A stretch of DNA of 64,000 nt from positions 1 through 64,000 of the forward strand of contig JAPLDF010000047.1 in the NCBI GenBank assembly GCA_026391835.1, read 5' to 3'. Origin of the DNA: Bacteroidota bacterium (GTDB taxonomy: Bacteria; Bacteroidota; Bacteroidia; Bacteroidales; FEN-979). Each line of letters opens with the position of its first letter. Positions within the stretch are counted from its first letter, which is position 1. The notes below the pieces were generated by a model. The model had not been told where the DNA came from and searched no databases. It saw nothing but the letters and a program-made list of their open reading frames with translations. The translations under genes and the position numbers were made by a program. Shown here piece after piece: positions 1 through 8,321 of the stretch.

Positions 1-2
1 CC

Positions 3-131
3 GGCCAGTTCAAGGTGTTTAATGCTGCTGAAAACTTTGCCATCCTGAGATCCATTATTGACACTGCCATAAAAAATGGACAAAATGTGTTGCCTGCTTT
101 GAATGTCATTGCCGATTACAAAAGCTACTGA
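3..131 (+). CDS. C-terminal fragment of an unidentified protein, possibly a transposase
   Basis: Only the last 42 codons are in the window; the frame is open to the left edge and ends at TGA 129-131. The visible tail contains FAILRSIIDTAIKNGQNVL and ends in ADYKSY. Its spacing of aromatic, Arg-Ser and Asn-Val-Leu residues loosely recalls the C-terminal helix of IS66-type transposases, but this is only a resemblance. No terminal inverted repeat could be placed in the following 400 bases. It could equally be the end of an unrelated helical protein. Confidence 0.45.
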   Translation, partial: GQFKVFNAAENFAILRSIIDTAIKNGQNVLPALNVIADYKSY

Positions 132-514
132 TTAGTTACAAGGATTAAAATATTTAAAAAATGAACGACACACCAATTGGCCAGGTTTCCCCGTCAGCAC
201 CTCCGCCGGGAATGACCCAGCTTTCAGCCCTTCACTGTTTTGGTAAGACCTCCGGGGCCGGGAAGAGGCCATTGAAAAGGGGAAAGCCATCGCCGGAAGA
301 GATCCGGCCCGGTCCGCTGGTGGACAGCGGCCCGATACCCCTCTCACCCGGACGGCTGCGTGACCTGTTCCCGGAAGCAGTCAACACGGGGAAAAATGAA
401 AAACCTGGTGATTCAGCGCCCGGGGCGGTGCATAAATAGTGATGGCACCCGGCAGAGACGAACAAGAAAATCGAAATATTTTCCCGGGAGGGGGATGTCG
501 TGTTGACAACAAGT
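132..514. other. Intergenic stretch without a supported gene
   Basis: About 380 bases between the left-edge fragment and the NfeD promoter region. The centre (about 200-430) is clearly GC-richer than its surroundings and carries a small hairpin, CCGCTG-gtgga-CAGCGG at 314-330. Short open frames exist on both strands, but they are Pro/Gly/Arg-rich, overlap each other and show no domain. The change in composition next to a possible transposase tail is compatible with remnant mobile or transferred DNA, but nothing proves it. Confidence 0.4.
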
Positions 515-531
515 TTTGCTAACTTAGCAAA
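515..531. promoter_or_regulatory. 17-bp palindrome in the NfeD promoter region
   Basis: TTTGCTAA-C-TTAGCAAA is a perfect inverted repeat ending 16 bases before the ATG of the NfeD gene. A TTGACA sequence lies at 503-508, and TAACTTAG inside the palindrome resembles the Bacteroidota -7 box TAnnTTTG. The site could be an operator overlapping the promoter of the NfeD-SPFH-PH set. Confidence 0.4.
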
Positions 532-547
532 TGATTAACCTGTGTTT

Positions 548-988
548 ATGGAAGCCTGGATTTACCTGGTCATCTTAGCCATATTCTGTTTTATCCTTGA
601 AATTTTCATCCCCGCCTTTATCGCGTTGTCGGTTGGCGCCGGGCTCCTGGCAGCCATGGCCGGCATGCTCTTCGGCCTGGGAGCCGGCTGGCTTTTCGTT
701 CTCTTCATATGGGGCGTGCTGATTGCATTTTTCTTATTAAAGCCGCTGATGCTCAGGGCAGGATACCGCCGCAACCTCCTGAACCGGTCGAAACACAATT
801 CATTGATCGGAAAGACCGGCCTGGTGGTTGAGGAGATCCCGGGGGCGGTCATCCCCGGGAGAATAAAAATTGACGGCGATGTATGGCCGGCAGTATCAAC
901 AAATGGTTCGACAATTGCGGCAAACACCCTGGCCGTGGTTGACGGGACCGACAGCATAATCCTGATTGTTAAACCTTTAATTTCATAA
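548..988 (+). CDS. NfeD-family membrane protein
   Basis: A 146-residue protein with three to four hydrophobic segments in the first 70 residues (Gly/Ala-rich, typical of NfeD). They are followed by a soluble C-terminal part (about residues 80-146, from NSLIGKTGLVVEEI onward) that fits the small OB-fold of NfeD proteins. NfeD proteins partner with SPFH/stomatin proteins at membrane microdomains, and the next gene, two bases downstream, is exactly such a partner. I chose ATG 548; a GTG two codons earlier (542) is the alternative. This is the short, protease-less NfeD type. The family call is good; the cellular role is inferred from the family. Confidence 0.85.
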   Translation: MEAWIYLVILAIFCFILEIFIPAFIALSVGAGLLAAMAGMLFGLGAGWLFVLFIWGVLIAFFLLKPLMLRAGYRRNLLNRSKHNSLIGKTGLVVEEIPGAVIPGRIKIDGDVWPAVSTNGSTIAANTLAVVDGTDSIILIVKPLIS

Positions 989-990
989 AT

Positions 991-1935
991 ATGGGACTGG
1001 TTATCATTTTGGCTGTCATCGCAGTCTGCATTGCCGCTTTCGCCGTTGCCGGGTTCCGCATTATCCAGCAGGCCGAAACAATGGTTATTGAACGTCTTGG
1101 CGTATTTCACCGGATACTTGAATCGGGCGTCAACATCATCTGGCCTGTCATCGACAAGCCCAGGGAAATTGCATGGAAAACCGTCACCGACGACGGTCAT
1201 GGCCACCGGATCTACCGGGTGAAGAAGCGGAGCCGCATCGACCTGCGTGAAACTGTCTATGATTTTCCGAGCCAGCATGTCATCACCAGGGACGAGATCA
1301 ACATCAGCATCGATGCCATCATCTATTTCCAGGTTGTAGATGCTCAAAAGGCGATCTACGGTCCCGAGAACCTGCCCGATGCCATTGAAAAGCTTACCCA
1401 GGCAACCCTGAGGGATGAGATCGGGAAACTGCTCCTGAACGAATCCCTGAATTCCCGCGTCGATATCAACCGGAATCTGCAGGTGATCCTTGACGAGGCA
1501 ACCAAGAAATGGGGCGTCAAGATCAACAGGGTTGAACTGATGAACATCGAGATCCCGGAAGCGGTCAAAGCGGCCATGGAGACGCAGATGCGCGCCGAAC
1601 GCGACCGCCAGGCCGCCATTACCACGGCCGAGGGTATCAGGGATTCAGAAATATTCAAAGCCGAAGGACAAAGGCAATCGGACATCCTCCGGGCCGACGG
1701 CATTGCACAGGCGACGGTTAAAACAGCCCAGGCCAATGCCGAGGCGATCAGCCTGATCACCCGGGCAATTGCACAGGCGGGGAGCGATGAAGTCAAATAT
1801 CTCATCACCACGAAGTATATTGATGCGCTTACCGAAATGGGATCAGGGAAGGAGACGAAGACCGTTTTCATGCCCTATGAAACATCCGGCCTGATAAGCT
1901 CCCTCGGCGGAATCAGGGAGTTGTTTGCAAAATAG
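991..1935 (+). CDS. SPFH / stomatin-like (band 7) membrane protein
   Basis: 314 residues. An N-terminal membrane anchor (about residues 3-22) is followed by an SPFH/band-7 domain (about 20-200), including the family-typical stretch TMVIERLGVFHRILESGVN and the SQHVITRDEINISIDAII region. After that comes a charged Ala/Glu-rich helical segment (MRAERDRQAAITTAEG) that forms the oligomerising coiled coil. The length matches QmcA/stomatin paralogues. These proteins scaffold detergent-resistant membrane domains and usually work with NfeD, whose gene ends two bases upstream; the two are surely co-transcribed. The substrate or client is unknown. Confidence 0.9.
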   Translation: MGLVIILAVIAVCIAAFAVAGFRIIQQAETMVIERLGVFHRILESGVNIIWPVIDKPREIAWKTVTDDGHGHRIYRVKKRSRIDLRETVYDFPSQHVITRDEINISIDAIIYFQVVDAQKAIYGPENLPDAIEKLTQATLRDEIGKLLLNESLNSRVDINRNLQVILDEATKKWGVKINRVELMNIEIPEAVKAAMETQMRAERDRQAAITTAEGIRDSEIFKAEGQRQSDILRADGIAQATVKTAQANAEAISLITRAIAQAGSDEVKYLITTKYIDALTEMGSGKETKTVFMPYETSGLISSLGGIRELFAK

Positions 1936-1996
1936 GCAGGCCATCCCGGAGGAAACCAATACAGTGAAACGATAACTTCATAAACAAAAAAACTGC

Positions 1997-2617
1997 ATGA
2001 GAACCAAACTTAAAAACAACGAAACCGTAGCCATCATCATCCGCCCGCACTGGTTTACCCTGGTCCTGCCATCGGTCATTGCGGTCATTGGCCTTGCCAT
2101 TGGAATCGCCATCGGCACCTACGGGCCGGGGTACGGGTATTTTCTTACATTGATTCCATTGGGTTACCTTGGCTATAAAGTCATTGAACGGAACAACAAC
2201 CTCTGGGCCGTCACCAACCTGCGTGTTATCGACGAATACGGGGTGATCTCCCTCAATTCAAAGGAGAGCCCGCTCGACAAGATCAACAACGTCACCTACG
2301 AACAGTCCATCTGGGGAAGGATGTTCGGCTACGGGAATGTCCAGATACAGACAGCTGCGGAGGTTGGCTCGACGGTTTATTACCAGGTGGAACGGCCGAA
2401 AGAACTCAAAGACACCATCACCCAGATGCAGGAGGAGTATAAACGGTCACAGATCATGAGCCAGGCACAGGAACTGGCAAAGGCCATCTCCCATACCGCA
2501 AACAAACCGTCACAGTCGGACGTGGCTGCCGAAATCGAAAAATTGTTCGAACTGAAACAGCGGGGAATCCTTACGGAAGAGGAGTTTATGGAGAGGAAAC
2601 GGAAATTGTTATCGTAA
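1997..2617 (+). CDS. Membrane PH-domain protein with C-terminal SHOCT motif
   Basis: 206 residues. Two adjacent hydrophobic segments (about residues 18-58) precede a bacterial PH-like domain (bPH2/DUF304 type, about 60-150) containing NNLWAVTNLRVIDEYGVISL. The end (about residues 178-206) is a SHOCT motif, EIEKLFELKQRGILTEEEF, a short helical oligomerisation module. It lies 61 bases after the SPFH gene in the same direction and probably belongs to the same envelope-associated unit. Function beyond membrane anchoring and oligomerisation is unknown. Confidence 0.8.
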   Translation: MRTKLKNNETVAIIIRPHWFTLVLPSVIAVIGLAIGIAIGTYGPGYGYFLTLIPLGYLGYKVIERNNNLWAVTNLRVIDEYGVISLNSKESPLDKINNVTYEQSIWGRMFGYGNVQIQTAAEVGSTVYYQVERPKELKDTITQMQEEYKRSQIMSQAQELAKAISHTANKPSQSDVAAEIEKLFELKQRGILTEEEFMERKRKLLS

Positions 2618-2620
2618 CAA

Positions 2621-2653
2621 AAGTGTTAAGTGATTAAGTGTTAAGTGTTAAGT
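2621..2653. repeat. 7-bp word array (GTGTTAA), left arm
   Basis: Tandem GTGTTAA words (one with an inserted base) begin about three bases after the TAA of the PH/SHOCT gene. They form an inverted pair with the array at 2815-2879, so the whole convergent gap could fold into a long stem. A third array of the same word lies at 48620-48721. Confidence 0.85.
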
Positions 2654-2681
2654 TCGCTCCATGAATTTTGGTGCACCTGCT

Positions 2682-2704
2682 CCCCTCTCCGTGGCGGAGA
2701 GGGG
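2682..2704. repeat. Short palindromic repeat (CCCCTCTCC / GGAGAGGGG)
   Basis: CCCCTCTCC-gtggc-GGAGAGGGG is a perfect 9-bp stem followed by TTGGGGGTGAGG. The same motif type recurs at 51805-51851 in this window. Interspersed palindromes of this consensus are common in many bacterial genomes. Confidence 0.75.
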
Positions 2705-2814
2705 TTGGGGGTGAGGTATCAATAGCTTATACAAAGCATATACAATAGCATATACAAAACTAGTCTGTTGCTTAAATCTCTCACGTGGAAACCTCATAAA
2801 TCCACGTTCACTTG

Positions 2815-2879
2815 ACACTGAATACTTAACACTTAACACTTAACACTTAACACTGAATACTGAATACTTAACACTTAAT
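2815..2879. repeat. 7-bp word array (TTAACAC / TGAATAC), right arm
   Basis: Tandem TTAACAC words with two TGAATAC variants, the inverse of the array at 2621-2653. The last word supplies the TAA stop codon of the alcohol dehydrogenase gene on the minus strand, so the array abuts a coding end on each side of the convergent gap. Confidence 0.85.
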
Positions 2880-3822
2880 GCCTGATGAGTACTTTGAGTA
2901 CCCCTGGTTTTGCTGCAAATTCAAATGCCTGCAGGATGTCCCCGAAATCGTACGTTGCAGTTATGATGGGCCGGGGATCTACCAAACCACTTGCCAGGAG
3001 CCGCAAGGCGGGTGCAAAGGGCCCGCACCGGGAACCGATGATCTCAACTTCATTGATCACTACCTGGTTGAGGTCGATCATGTCAGGATTTGCCACCGTT
3101 GTTTTCAGAACCAGTTTTCCACGGGGATACAGATGGGCCAGGGCAATTGTAATTCCTTCGGGACTTCCGGTACAATCAACGCATACTTCGGCCTTATCCG
3201 TATCGTTCAGCGTTGAGATCAAAGCAGCATTGATTCCCATTGACTCTGCTTTTCCAGCACTTGTTTCGCTGCGCGAAAGCACCTGGTAATTGCAACCGTT
3301 CAGCCTGAATACCTGGGCGATAAGCAGTCCCAGCTTCCCCGCCCCGAAAATAAACACCTTTTGGGCTGGCCGGATGTGTACCTGCTGGAATATCTCAACA
3401 GCAGCGGCCAGTGGTTCGGTAAATACGGCGGAGGTTTGCGCAAGGTTATCGGGAATGGAATGCAGGTTTTCTTCGGGCAGTACCAGGTAATCGGCAAATG
3501 CACCGTTGCGGTTGAATATTCCGAGGACAGACCGGTCGGGGCAATGGGTGCGGCGGCCGGTGTTGCAGAGGTAACAATCGCCGCAGGGGCAGTTGATCTC
3601 CCCGACGACCATGCGGCCCGAAAGTTTCCTGCCGGGAGTGACCACTTCGCCCACAAACTCATGCCCCGGGATGCCATGGAATCCCATATATCCCTTCAGG
3701 ATCTCCAGGTCGGTATTGCAGATAGCCGAGTAAAGAATCCTCACCAGGACCTCATGTTCCTTGGGTTCCGGGACGGGAACCTCTTTAACTGCCAGTGATC
3801 CGTCAAAGAAAAGCGCCTTCAT
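2875..3822 (-). CDS. Zinc-dependent alcohol dehydrogenase-like protein (MDR family)
   Basis: 315 residues, somewhat shorter than the usual 340-350 of the family. The N-terminal GroES-like domain has the catalytic-zinc residues in SAICNTDLEI and PGHEFVGEV. The structural-zinc lobe is complete as CPCGDCYLCNTGRRTHC. The Rossmann domain carries IFGAGKLGLLIAQ. It therefore should be a medium-chain, zinc-containing NAD(P)-dependent dehydrogenase; the substrate cannot be read from sequence. It is divergent from the sensory operon at 3901, and its stop codon is formed by a repeat word. Confidence 0.85.
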   Translation of the reverse strand: MKALFFDGSLAVKEVPVPEPKEHEVLVRILYSAICNTDLEILKGYMGFHGIPGHEFVGEVVTPGRKLSGRMVVGEINCPCGDCYLCNTGRRTHCPDRSVLGIFNRNGAFADYLVLPEENLHSIPDNLAQTSAVFTEPLAAAVEIFQQVHIRPAQKVFIFGAGKLGLLIAQVFRLNGCNYQVLSRSETSAGKAESMGINAALISTLNDTDKAEVCVDCTGSPEGITIALAHLYPRGKLVLKTTVANPDMIDLNQVVINEVEIIGSRCGPFAPALRLLASGLVDPRPIITATYDFGDILQAFEFAAKPGVLKVLIRH

Positions 3823-3837
3823 GGATTAAAATTTATT

Positions 3838-3845
3838 CAAAATTA
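3838..3845 (-). promoter_or_regulatory. -7 promoter box for the alcohol dehydrogenase
   Basis: TAATTTTG on the minus strand matches the Bacteroidota -7 consensus TAnnTTTG and lies 16 bases upstream of the start codon. A TAACTTTA sequence on the plus strand (3857-3864) could serve the divergent sensory operon. Confidence 0.45.
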
Positions 3846-3900
3846 CAAAATTGCAGTAACTTTACCTTTAAATTCCACGACATCCAGCGCCCTGTAAGGT

Positions 3901-5004
3901 ATGATTGACAAATGCCTCCCCTTCAAAGCCAGCCATTCCCTGCACCGGATCATGTTTTATTGCCTGGTCCTTTTCCTGGCAGCCTCCTGCACAGGCAAGG
4001 ACCGTGACCTGGAGAAAGTCCCGGGAACCGTGGCTGAAGACCGCCCCGATTCACTGCACACCAGGCTGCGAAAAGTGCGGCTGATGCCCTATTGGGTCAC
4101 CAACGCGCAGTTTTCGGGCTACTATGTCGGGATTGAAAAAGGAATATTCCGCAAACACGGCATCGACCTGGAGATCCTTCCGTTTGACCCGTTCACGCCG
4201 ACAAGGAAGGATATCGAAGACGGCAGGGCCGATTTTTCGTTGCTATGGCTGTCGAACGCCATCGGCCTCAGATCGCAGGGTGTTGACATTGTGAACATTG
4301 CGCAACTTTCGTACCGTTCTTCCCTGATGCTCCTGGCAAAGAAAAGCAGCGGCATCCGGAAACTCGGTGACCTGAACGGGAAAAAGGCGGCGATCTGGTC
4401 GGGATATGAACTGCAACCCCGGGCGCTCTTCTCAAAGTACCACCTGGATGTTAAAATGGTCTCCATCGGCTCCACAAACACCCTTTTTCTCCTCGACGGG
4501 GTGGATGTGATCAATGCCAACTGGTTTGACGAATACCATGCAATTCTCAACAATGGCTACGATACAAATGAACTGGTCCCCTTCTTTTTTGCCGATTACG
4601 GCCTGAATTTCCCGGAAGACGGGATTTATTGCCTGTCGGAGAAAACACGCACCGACCCGGGCCTGTGTGCCGATTTCGTGAATGCCTCCCTTGAAAGCTG
4701 GATGTATGCCTTCGGCCACCCCGACGAAACGCTTGACCTCGTCATCCGGATCGCCCGCAAGGAGAATCACCCGGTGAACAGGTCCCACCAGCGCTGGATG
4801 CTCAGCAGGTACAGGGAACTGTATATCCCCAAAGGTTCTGCGGCGATCAATACAGTGCTTTTGCAAAAAGATTATGACAACGTGAACGAGATCATGTCAG
4901 AGAGCAAACAAATTGACCGGATCACTCCTTTTGACAGTTTTTACATCCCGTTCACATCATTGACGCAATCCGGCAAACCGTTAAACAAACCTGCCGGGAA
5001 ATGA
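3901..5004 (+). CDS. NMT1/THI5-type substrate-binding lipoprotein
   Basis: 367 residues. The segment FYCLVLFLAASC is a lipoprotein signal with the lipidated Cys at about residue 30. An internal ATG at 3952 would give a conventional short signal peptide and may be the true start. The mature part begins VRLMPYWVTNAQFSGYYVG and continues GIEKGIFRKHGIDLEILPF, the fold signature of NMT1/THI5/SsuA periplasmic binding proteins (pyrimidine, taurine or sulfonate-type ligands). It overlaps the following histidine kinase gene by four bases, and no permease or ATPase gene is nearby. I infer that it presents a ligand to the kinase rather than to a transporter. The ligand is unknown. Confidence 0.8.
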   Translation: MIDKCLPFKASHSLHRIMFYCLVLFLAASCTGKDRDLEKVPGTVAEDRPDSLHTRLRKVRLMPYWVTNAQFSGYYVGIEKGIFRKHGIDLEILPFDPFTPTRKDIEDGRADFSLLWLSNAIGLRSQGVDIVNIAQLSYRSSLMLLAKKSSGIRKLGDLNGKKAAIWSGYELQPRALFSKYHLDVKMVSIGSTNTLFLLDGVDVINANWFDEYHAILNNGYDTNELVPFFFADYGLNFPEDGIYCLSEKTRTDPGLCADFVNASLESWMYAFGHPDETLDLVIRIARKENHPVNRSHQRWMLSRYRELYIPKGSAAINTVLLQKDYDNVNEIMSESKQIDRITPFDSFYIPFTSLTQSGKPLNKPAGK

Positions 5005-7121
5005 TAAACAAGGAGATCTTCCGGAAAGGACTTGCATTCAAGCTGATCATTTCGATCATGATCACCCTTGGGATTATTTTTATCCTGCTCTTCTCTTATA
5101 ACCTTTTGATTACACGGAAGATCATTGTAAAAAACCTTGAAACCAATGCCGAAAATCTAACGGGTGCAACGGTGGCCAGGATCGACAAGGTGCTCAGCAG
5201 CATTCAAAAGATCCCCGATAATTTCGCCCCCATTATCGAACGCCACCTCGATTCGGAAAAGGATATGAAGGACATGGTTGCACTGATGGTTTCCAACAAC
5301 AGCGAGATTCTCGGCGCATGCCTGGCCTTTGAACCATATTCCCGCGATCCCGGTAAAAAGTACTTTTCCTACTATTATTACCGGCAAAGCGATACGCTTG
5401 CCTTCAAGGTCCTTGGGAACGACCAGTATGATTATTTTACGCTCGACTGGTATGAAGTTCCCAAAGAACTGGGAAAGGGCGTGTGGAGTGAGCCCTATTT
5501 TGATGAAGGAGGGGTGAACCAACTGGTTTCAACCTACTCTGTTCCCATATACGACCGGCGAAACGGGCAGAAAAAATTCGCCGGGATCCTGACCATCGAC
5601 CTGTCGCTCGACTGGTTCCAGAAGAACATCAGCGGGATCAAGGTTTATGAAACCGGTTTCGGGTTCCTGATTTCAAAGAGTGGTGTCATCGTAAGCCACC
5701 CGGTGAAGGATTTCATCATGAACGAAACCATATTCAGCATCGCCGATGAACGAGATTCGCGTGACCTGAGGCAGATCGGCCGGAAAATGCTGAAAGGCGA
5801 ACGAGGCTTCGGCGAGATCAGTTATAAAAATGCCCGGAACGGGAAGCCAAGCTGGCTGGCATATGCACCAATCACACTCAACGGCTGGTCGATCGGCGTG
5901 GTTTTCCCGGTGGATGAGTTTATGGCCGATGCCACCCACCTCAGCAGGGTGATCGGGATGCTCGCCCTCGGCGGCTTCGTGGTACTGCTCATCCTCCTTA
6001 TTGCCATCGCCCGCTCCATCACCCGGCCGCTGCGCCAGCTGACGCTTGCCTCGGAGAAGTTCGCCATGGGTGATTTTGAGGTAGAACTTCCCGTGATCAC
6101 CTCGAAAGATGAGATCGGCCGGTTAAACACCTCGTTCATTTCGATGCAGAAACAACTGGCACAGACCATCCGTGAACTAAGGGAGGCATCGGACCAGTTG
6201 CAGTCGTCAAATGAAAAACTGGAGGAGTACAACAGGACCCTGGAGCAGAAAGTCGATGAACGTACCACAGAACTTCAGCAGAAGCACGATGAGCTTGATG
6301 CCGCGTTCCATAAGCTGCAGGCCGCCCAGGCCCAGCTGGTCCAGTCGGAAAAGATGGCATCCCTTGGCCAGCTTACGGCAGGGATTGCGCACGAAATCAA
6401 GAACCCGCTGAATTTCGTAAACAACTTCTCGGAACTTTCGGTCGAACTCACACAGGAGATGCTGGAGGAACTTGGCAAACTGTCCGGAACGCTTGCACCG
6501 AAGGACATGGAGTACCTTACCGGGATCATCACCGATTTGCAGGGCAATGTGAAAAAGATCAATGACCACGGAAAGCGCGCCGACAGCATCATCCGCGGCA
6601 TGCTGCTCCATTCGCGCGGAAAATCGGGCGACCGGCTGCCCACCGATCTCAACGCCATGCTTGCCGAATATGTCAACCTCGGGTATCACGGGATGCGTGC
6701 CACCGACAACACGTTCAACATCAGGATTGAAAGCGATTACGATCCTGCACTGGGAATGGTTACCGTAGTGCCCCAGGAGATCAGCCGTGTGTTCCTCAAT
6801 ATGATCAACAATGCCTTCTATTCCACGGCCCAGAAAAAAAAGGAGCTTTCGGAATCCTATTTCCCGCTCCTGGCTGTCAGCACCAGGGATCTCGGCGAAA
6901 CCGCAGAGATCAGGATACGCGACAATGGCAAGGGCATGCCGGCTGCCGTTGCCGAAAAGGTTTTCAACCCGTTCTTCACCACCAAACCCGCCGGATCCGG
7001 CACAGGGCTAGGGCTTTCGATCAGTTTCGACATCATCGTTCAACAGCACCGCGGGCGGATCGTTGTTGACAGCGTGGAGGGGGATTATGCTGAATTTATC
7101 ATCACACTGCCAAAAACTTAA
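5001..7121 (+). CDS. Cache-HAMP sensor histidine kinase
   Basis: 706 residues. TM1 spans about residues 13-36. A periplasmic double-Cache-like domain (about 40-310) includes GFGFLISKSGVIVSHP. TM2 is about 317-337, a HAMP linker about 338-390 and a long coiled coil about 390-450. The HisKA box has the phospho-accepting His464 in GIAHEIKNPLNFVNNF. The ATPase domain carries an N-box (NMINNAFYS), a G1 box (DNGKGMP), an F-box (NPFFTTKP) and a G2 box (GSGTGLGLS). All catalytic motifs are intact. Its ATG overlaps the stop of the binding-protein gene, and its stop overlaps the start of the response regulator (TAATG), so the three are translationally coupled. Confidence 0.93.
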   Translation: MINKEIFRKGLAFKLIISIMITLGIIFILLFSYNLLITRKIIVKNLETNAENLTGATVARIDKVLSSIQKIPDNFAPIIERHLDSEKDMKDMVALMVSNNSEILGACLAFEPYSRDPGKKYFSYYYYRQSDTLAFKVLGNDQYDYFTLDWYEVPKELGKGVWSEPYFDEGGVNQLVSTYSVPIYDRRNGQKKFAGILTIDLSLDWFQKNISGIKVYETGFGFLISKSGVIVSHPVKDFIMNETIFSIADERDSRDLRQIGRKMLKGERGFGEISYKNARNGKPSWLAYAPITLNGWSIGVVFPVDEFMADATHLSRVIGMLALGGFVVLLILLIAIARSITRPLRQLTLASEKFAMGDFEVELPVITSKDEIGRLNTSFISMQKQLAQTIRELREASDQLQSSNEKLEEYNRTLEQKVDERTTELQQKHDELDAAFHKLQAAQAQLVQSEKMASLGQLTAGIAHEIKNPLNFVNNFSELSVELTQEMLEELGKLSGTLAPKDMEYLTGIITDLQGNVKKINDHGKRADSIIRGMLLHSRGKSGDRLPTDLNAMLAEYVNLGYHGMRATDNTFNIRIESDYDPALGMVTVVPQEISRVFLNMINNAFYSTAQKKKELSESYFPLLAVSTRDLGETAEIRIRDNGKGMPAAVAEKVFNPFFTTKPAGSGTGLGLSISFDIIVQQHRGRIVVDSVEGDYAEFIITLPKT

Positions 7122-8311
7122 TGGAAATGTCCGAATCCAAATACAAGAATGTGAAAATCATGGTCGTAGACGATGAAGTTGACCTTGAATCACTGATCAT
7201 CCAGAAGTTCAGGCGCCAGATCCGCGACGGGCTATACGACTTTGTTTTTGCACACAACGGGCTCGAGGCCCTCACAAAGCTGATTGAATACCCCGAAATC
7301 GGGATCATCCTTTCCGACATCAACATGCCGGAGATGGATGGCCTGACCCTGCTGATGAAGCTGAAGGAACTGAAGAACCCGGGATTAAAAACGGTGATCG
7401 TTTCCGCCTACGGGGACATGGACAACATCCGCACTGCGATGAACCGCGGCGCATTCGATTTCCTGACCAAACCGATCAGTTTTGACGATCTTGAGATCAC
7501 CATCAACAAGACCATGGAGGAGATCATCCAGGTGCGTCATTCCATGGAGGAGCACGACAAACTCCTTTTTATCCAGCAGGACCTGCAAACAGCGCATGAG
7601 ATCCAGCAGGCGATCCTACCGAAAACATTCCCCCCGTTCCCGGCCCGGACCGATTTCGATGTATATGCCGCCATGGTTGCCGCGCGCGAAGTGGGAGGCG
7701 ATTTTTTCGACTTTTTCATGATCGACAACGACCGGCTGGGATTCGTCATCGGCGATGTTTCAGGGAAAGGTGTTCCGGCTGCCATCTTTATGGCCGTAAG
7801 CCGCACCCTGATCAGGGCCACCGGGCTGAAGGCCATCCCGGCGGCGGAGTGCATGCATTATGTAAACAACCTGCTCTGCAATGAGAGTGTTTCGTGCATG
7901 TTTGTCACCGTCTTTTACGGAATTCTGAATACACATACCGGTGAACTTGAATATGTTAATGCAGGGCACAATCCCCCCTACCTGTTGAGCCAGGGAGGCC
8001 TGAAAAAATTAGAAATGACAGGCGGCACCATTTTGGGTTACCTTGAAAACTATCAATACAATTCCAGCAAGATCATGCTTGAACCTGGCGACCGCCTGTT
8101 CCTTTACACCGACGGGGTTACCGAAGCCTTTACCAAACAGGAAGAGGCTTACGGGGACAAGCGGCTGGAGTCGTTTTTACAGGAGCATCCCGGCCATTCC
8201 ATCGAAGAACTTGTGAAAGGGCTCCTGCAGGAGGTCAACGACCATTCGGCGGGGATACCGCAGTCCGATGATATTACCCTGCTGTCAATATGTTTCACCG
8301 GAAGAAATTAA
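7121..8311 (+). CDS. Response regulator with PP2C (SpoIIE/RsbU-type) phosphatase output
   Basis: 396 residues. A receiver domain (about residues 10-125) has acidic residues in MVVDDEVD, phospho-acceptor Asp66 in SDINMPEMDG and Lys117 in FLTKPI. A short helical linker (about 125-165) is followed by a PP2C/SpoIIE phosphatase domain (about 175-396) with metal-binding Asp residues in VGGDFFDF, GDVSGKG and a C-terminal DDITLL. Such proteins dephosphorylate anti-anti-sigma (STAS) partners or similar Ser/Thr-phosphorylated switches. No STAS or anti-sigma gene is adjacent, so the target lies elsewhere. It is coupled to the kinase gene by a one-base overlap. Confidence 0.92.
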   Translation: MEMSESKYKNVKIMVVDDEVDLESLIIQKFRRQIRDGLYDFVFAHNGLEALTKLIEYPEIGIILSDINMPEMDGLTLLMKLKELKNPGLKTVIVSAYGDMDNIRTAMNRGAFDFLTKPISFDDLEITINKTMEEIIQVRHSMEEHDKLLFIQQDLQTAHEIQQAILPKTFPPFPARTDFDVYAAMVAAREVGGDFFDFFMIDNDRLGFVIGDVSGKGVPAAIFMAVSRTLIRATGLKAIPAAECMHYVNNLLCNESVSCMFVTVFYGILNTHTGELEYVNAGHNPPYLLSQGGLKKLEMTGGTILGYLENYQYNSSKIMLEPGDRLFLYTDGVTEAFTKQEEAYGDKRLESFLQEHPGHSIEELVKGLLQEVNDHSAGIPQSDDITLLSICFTGRN

Positions 8312-8321
8312 TAACACAGTC

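Noticed and set aside
161-439. 92-codon open frame on the plus strand (MNDTPIGQVSPSAPPPG...)
   Set aside because: Pro/Gly/Arg-rich, overlaps equally open frames on the other strand, no domain, and lies in a GC-rich patch where open frames arise by chance.
562-1347. 261-codon open frame on the minus strand
   Set aside because: It is antisense to the clear NfeD and SPFH genes and has no recognisable domain; it is a shadow frame.
2648-2839. 63-codon frame containing PHPQPLSATERGA
   Set aside because: It is the translation of a dispersed palindromic repeat and word arrays, not a gene.
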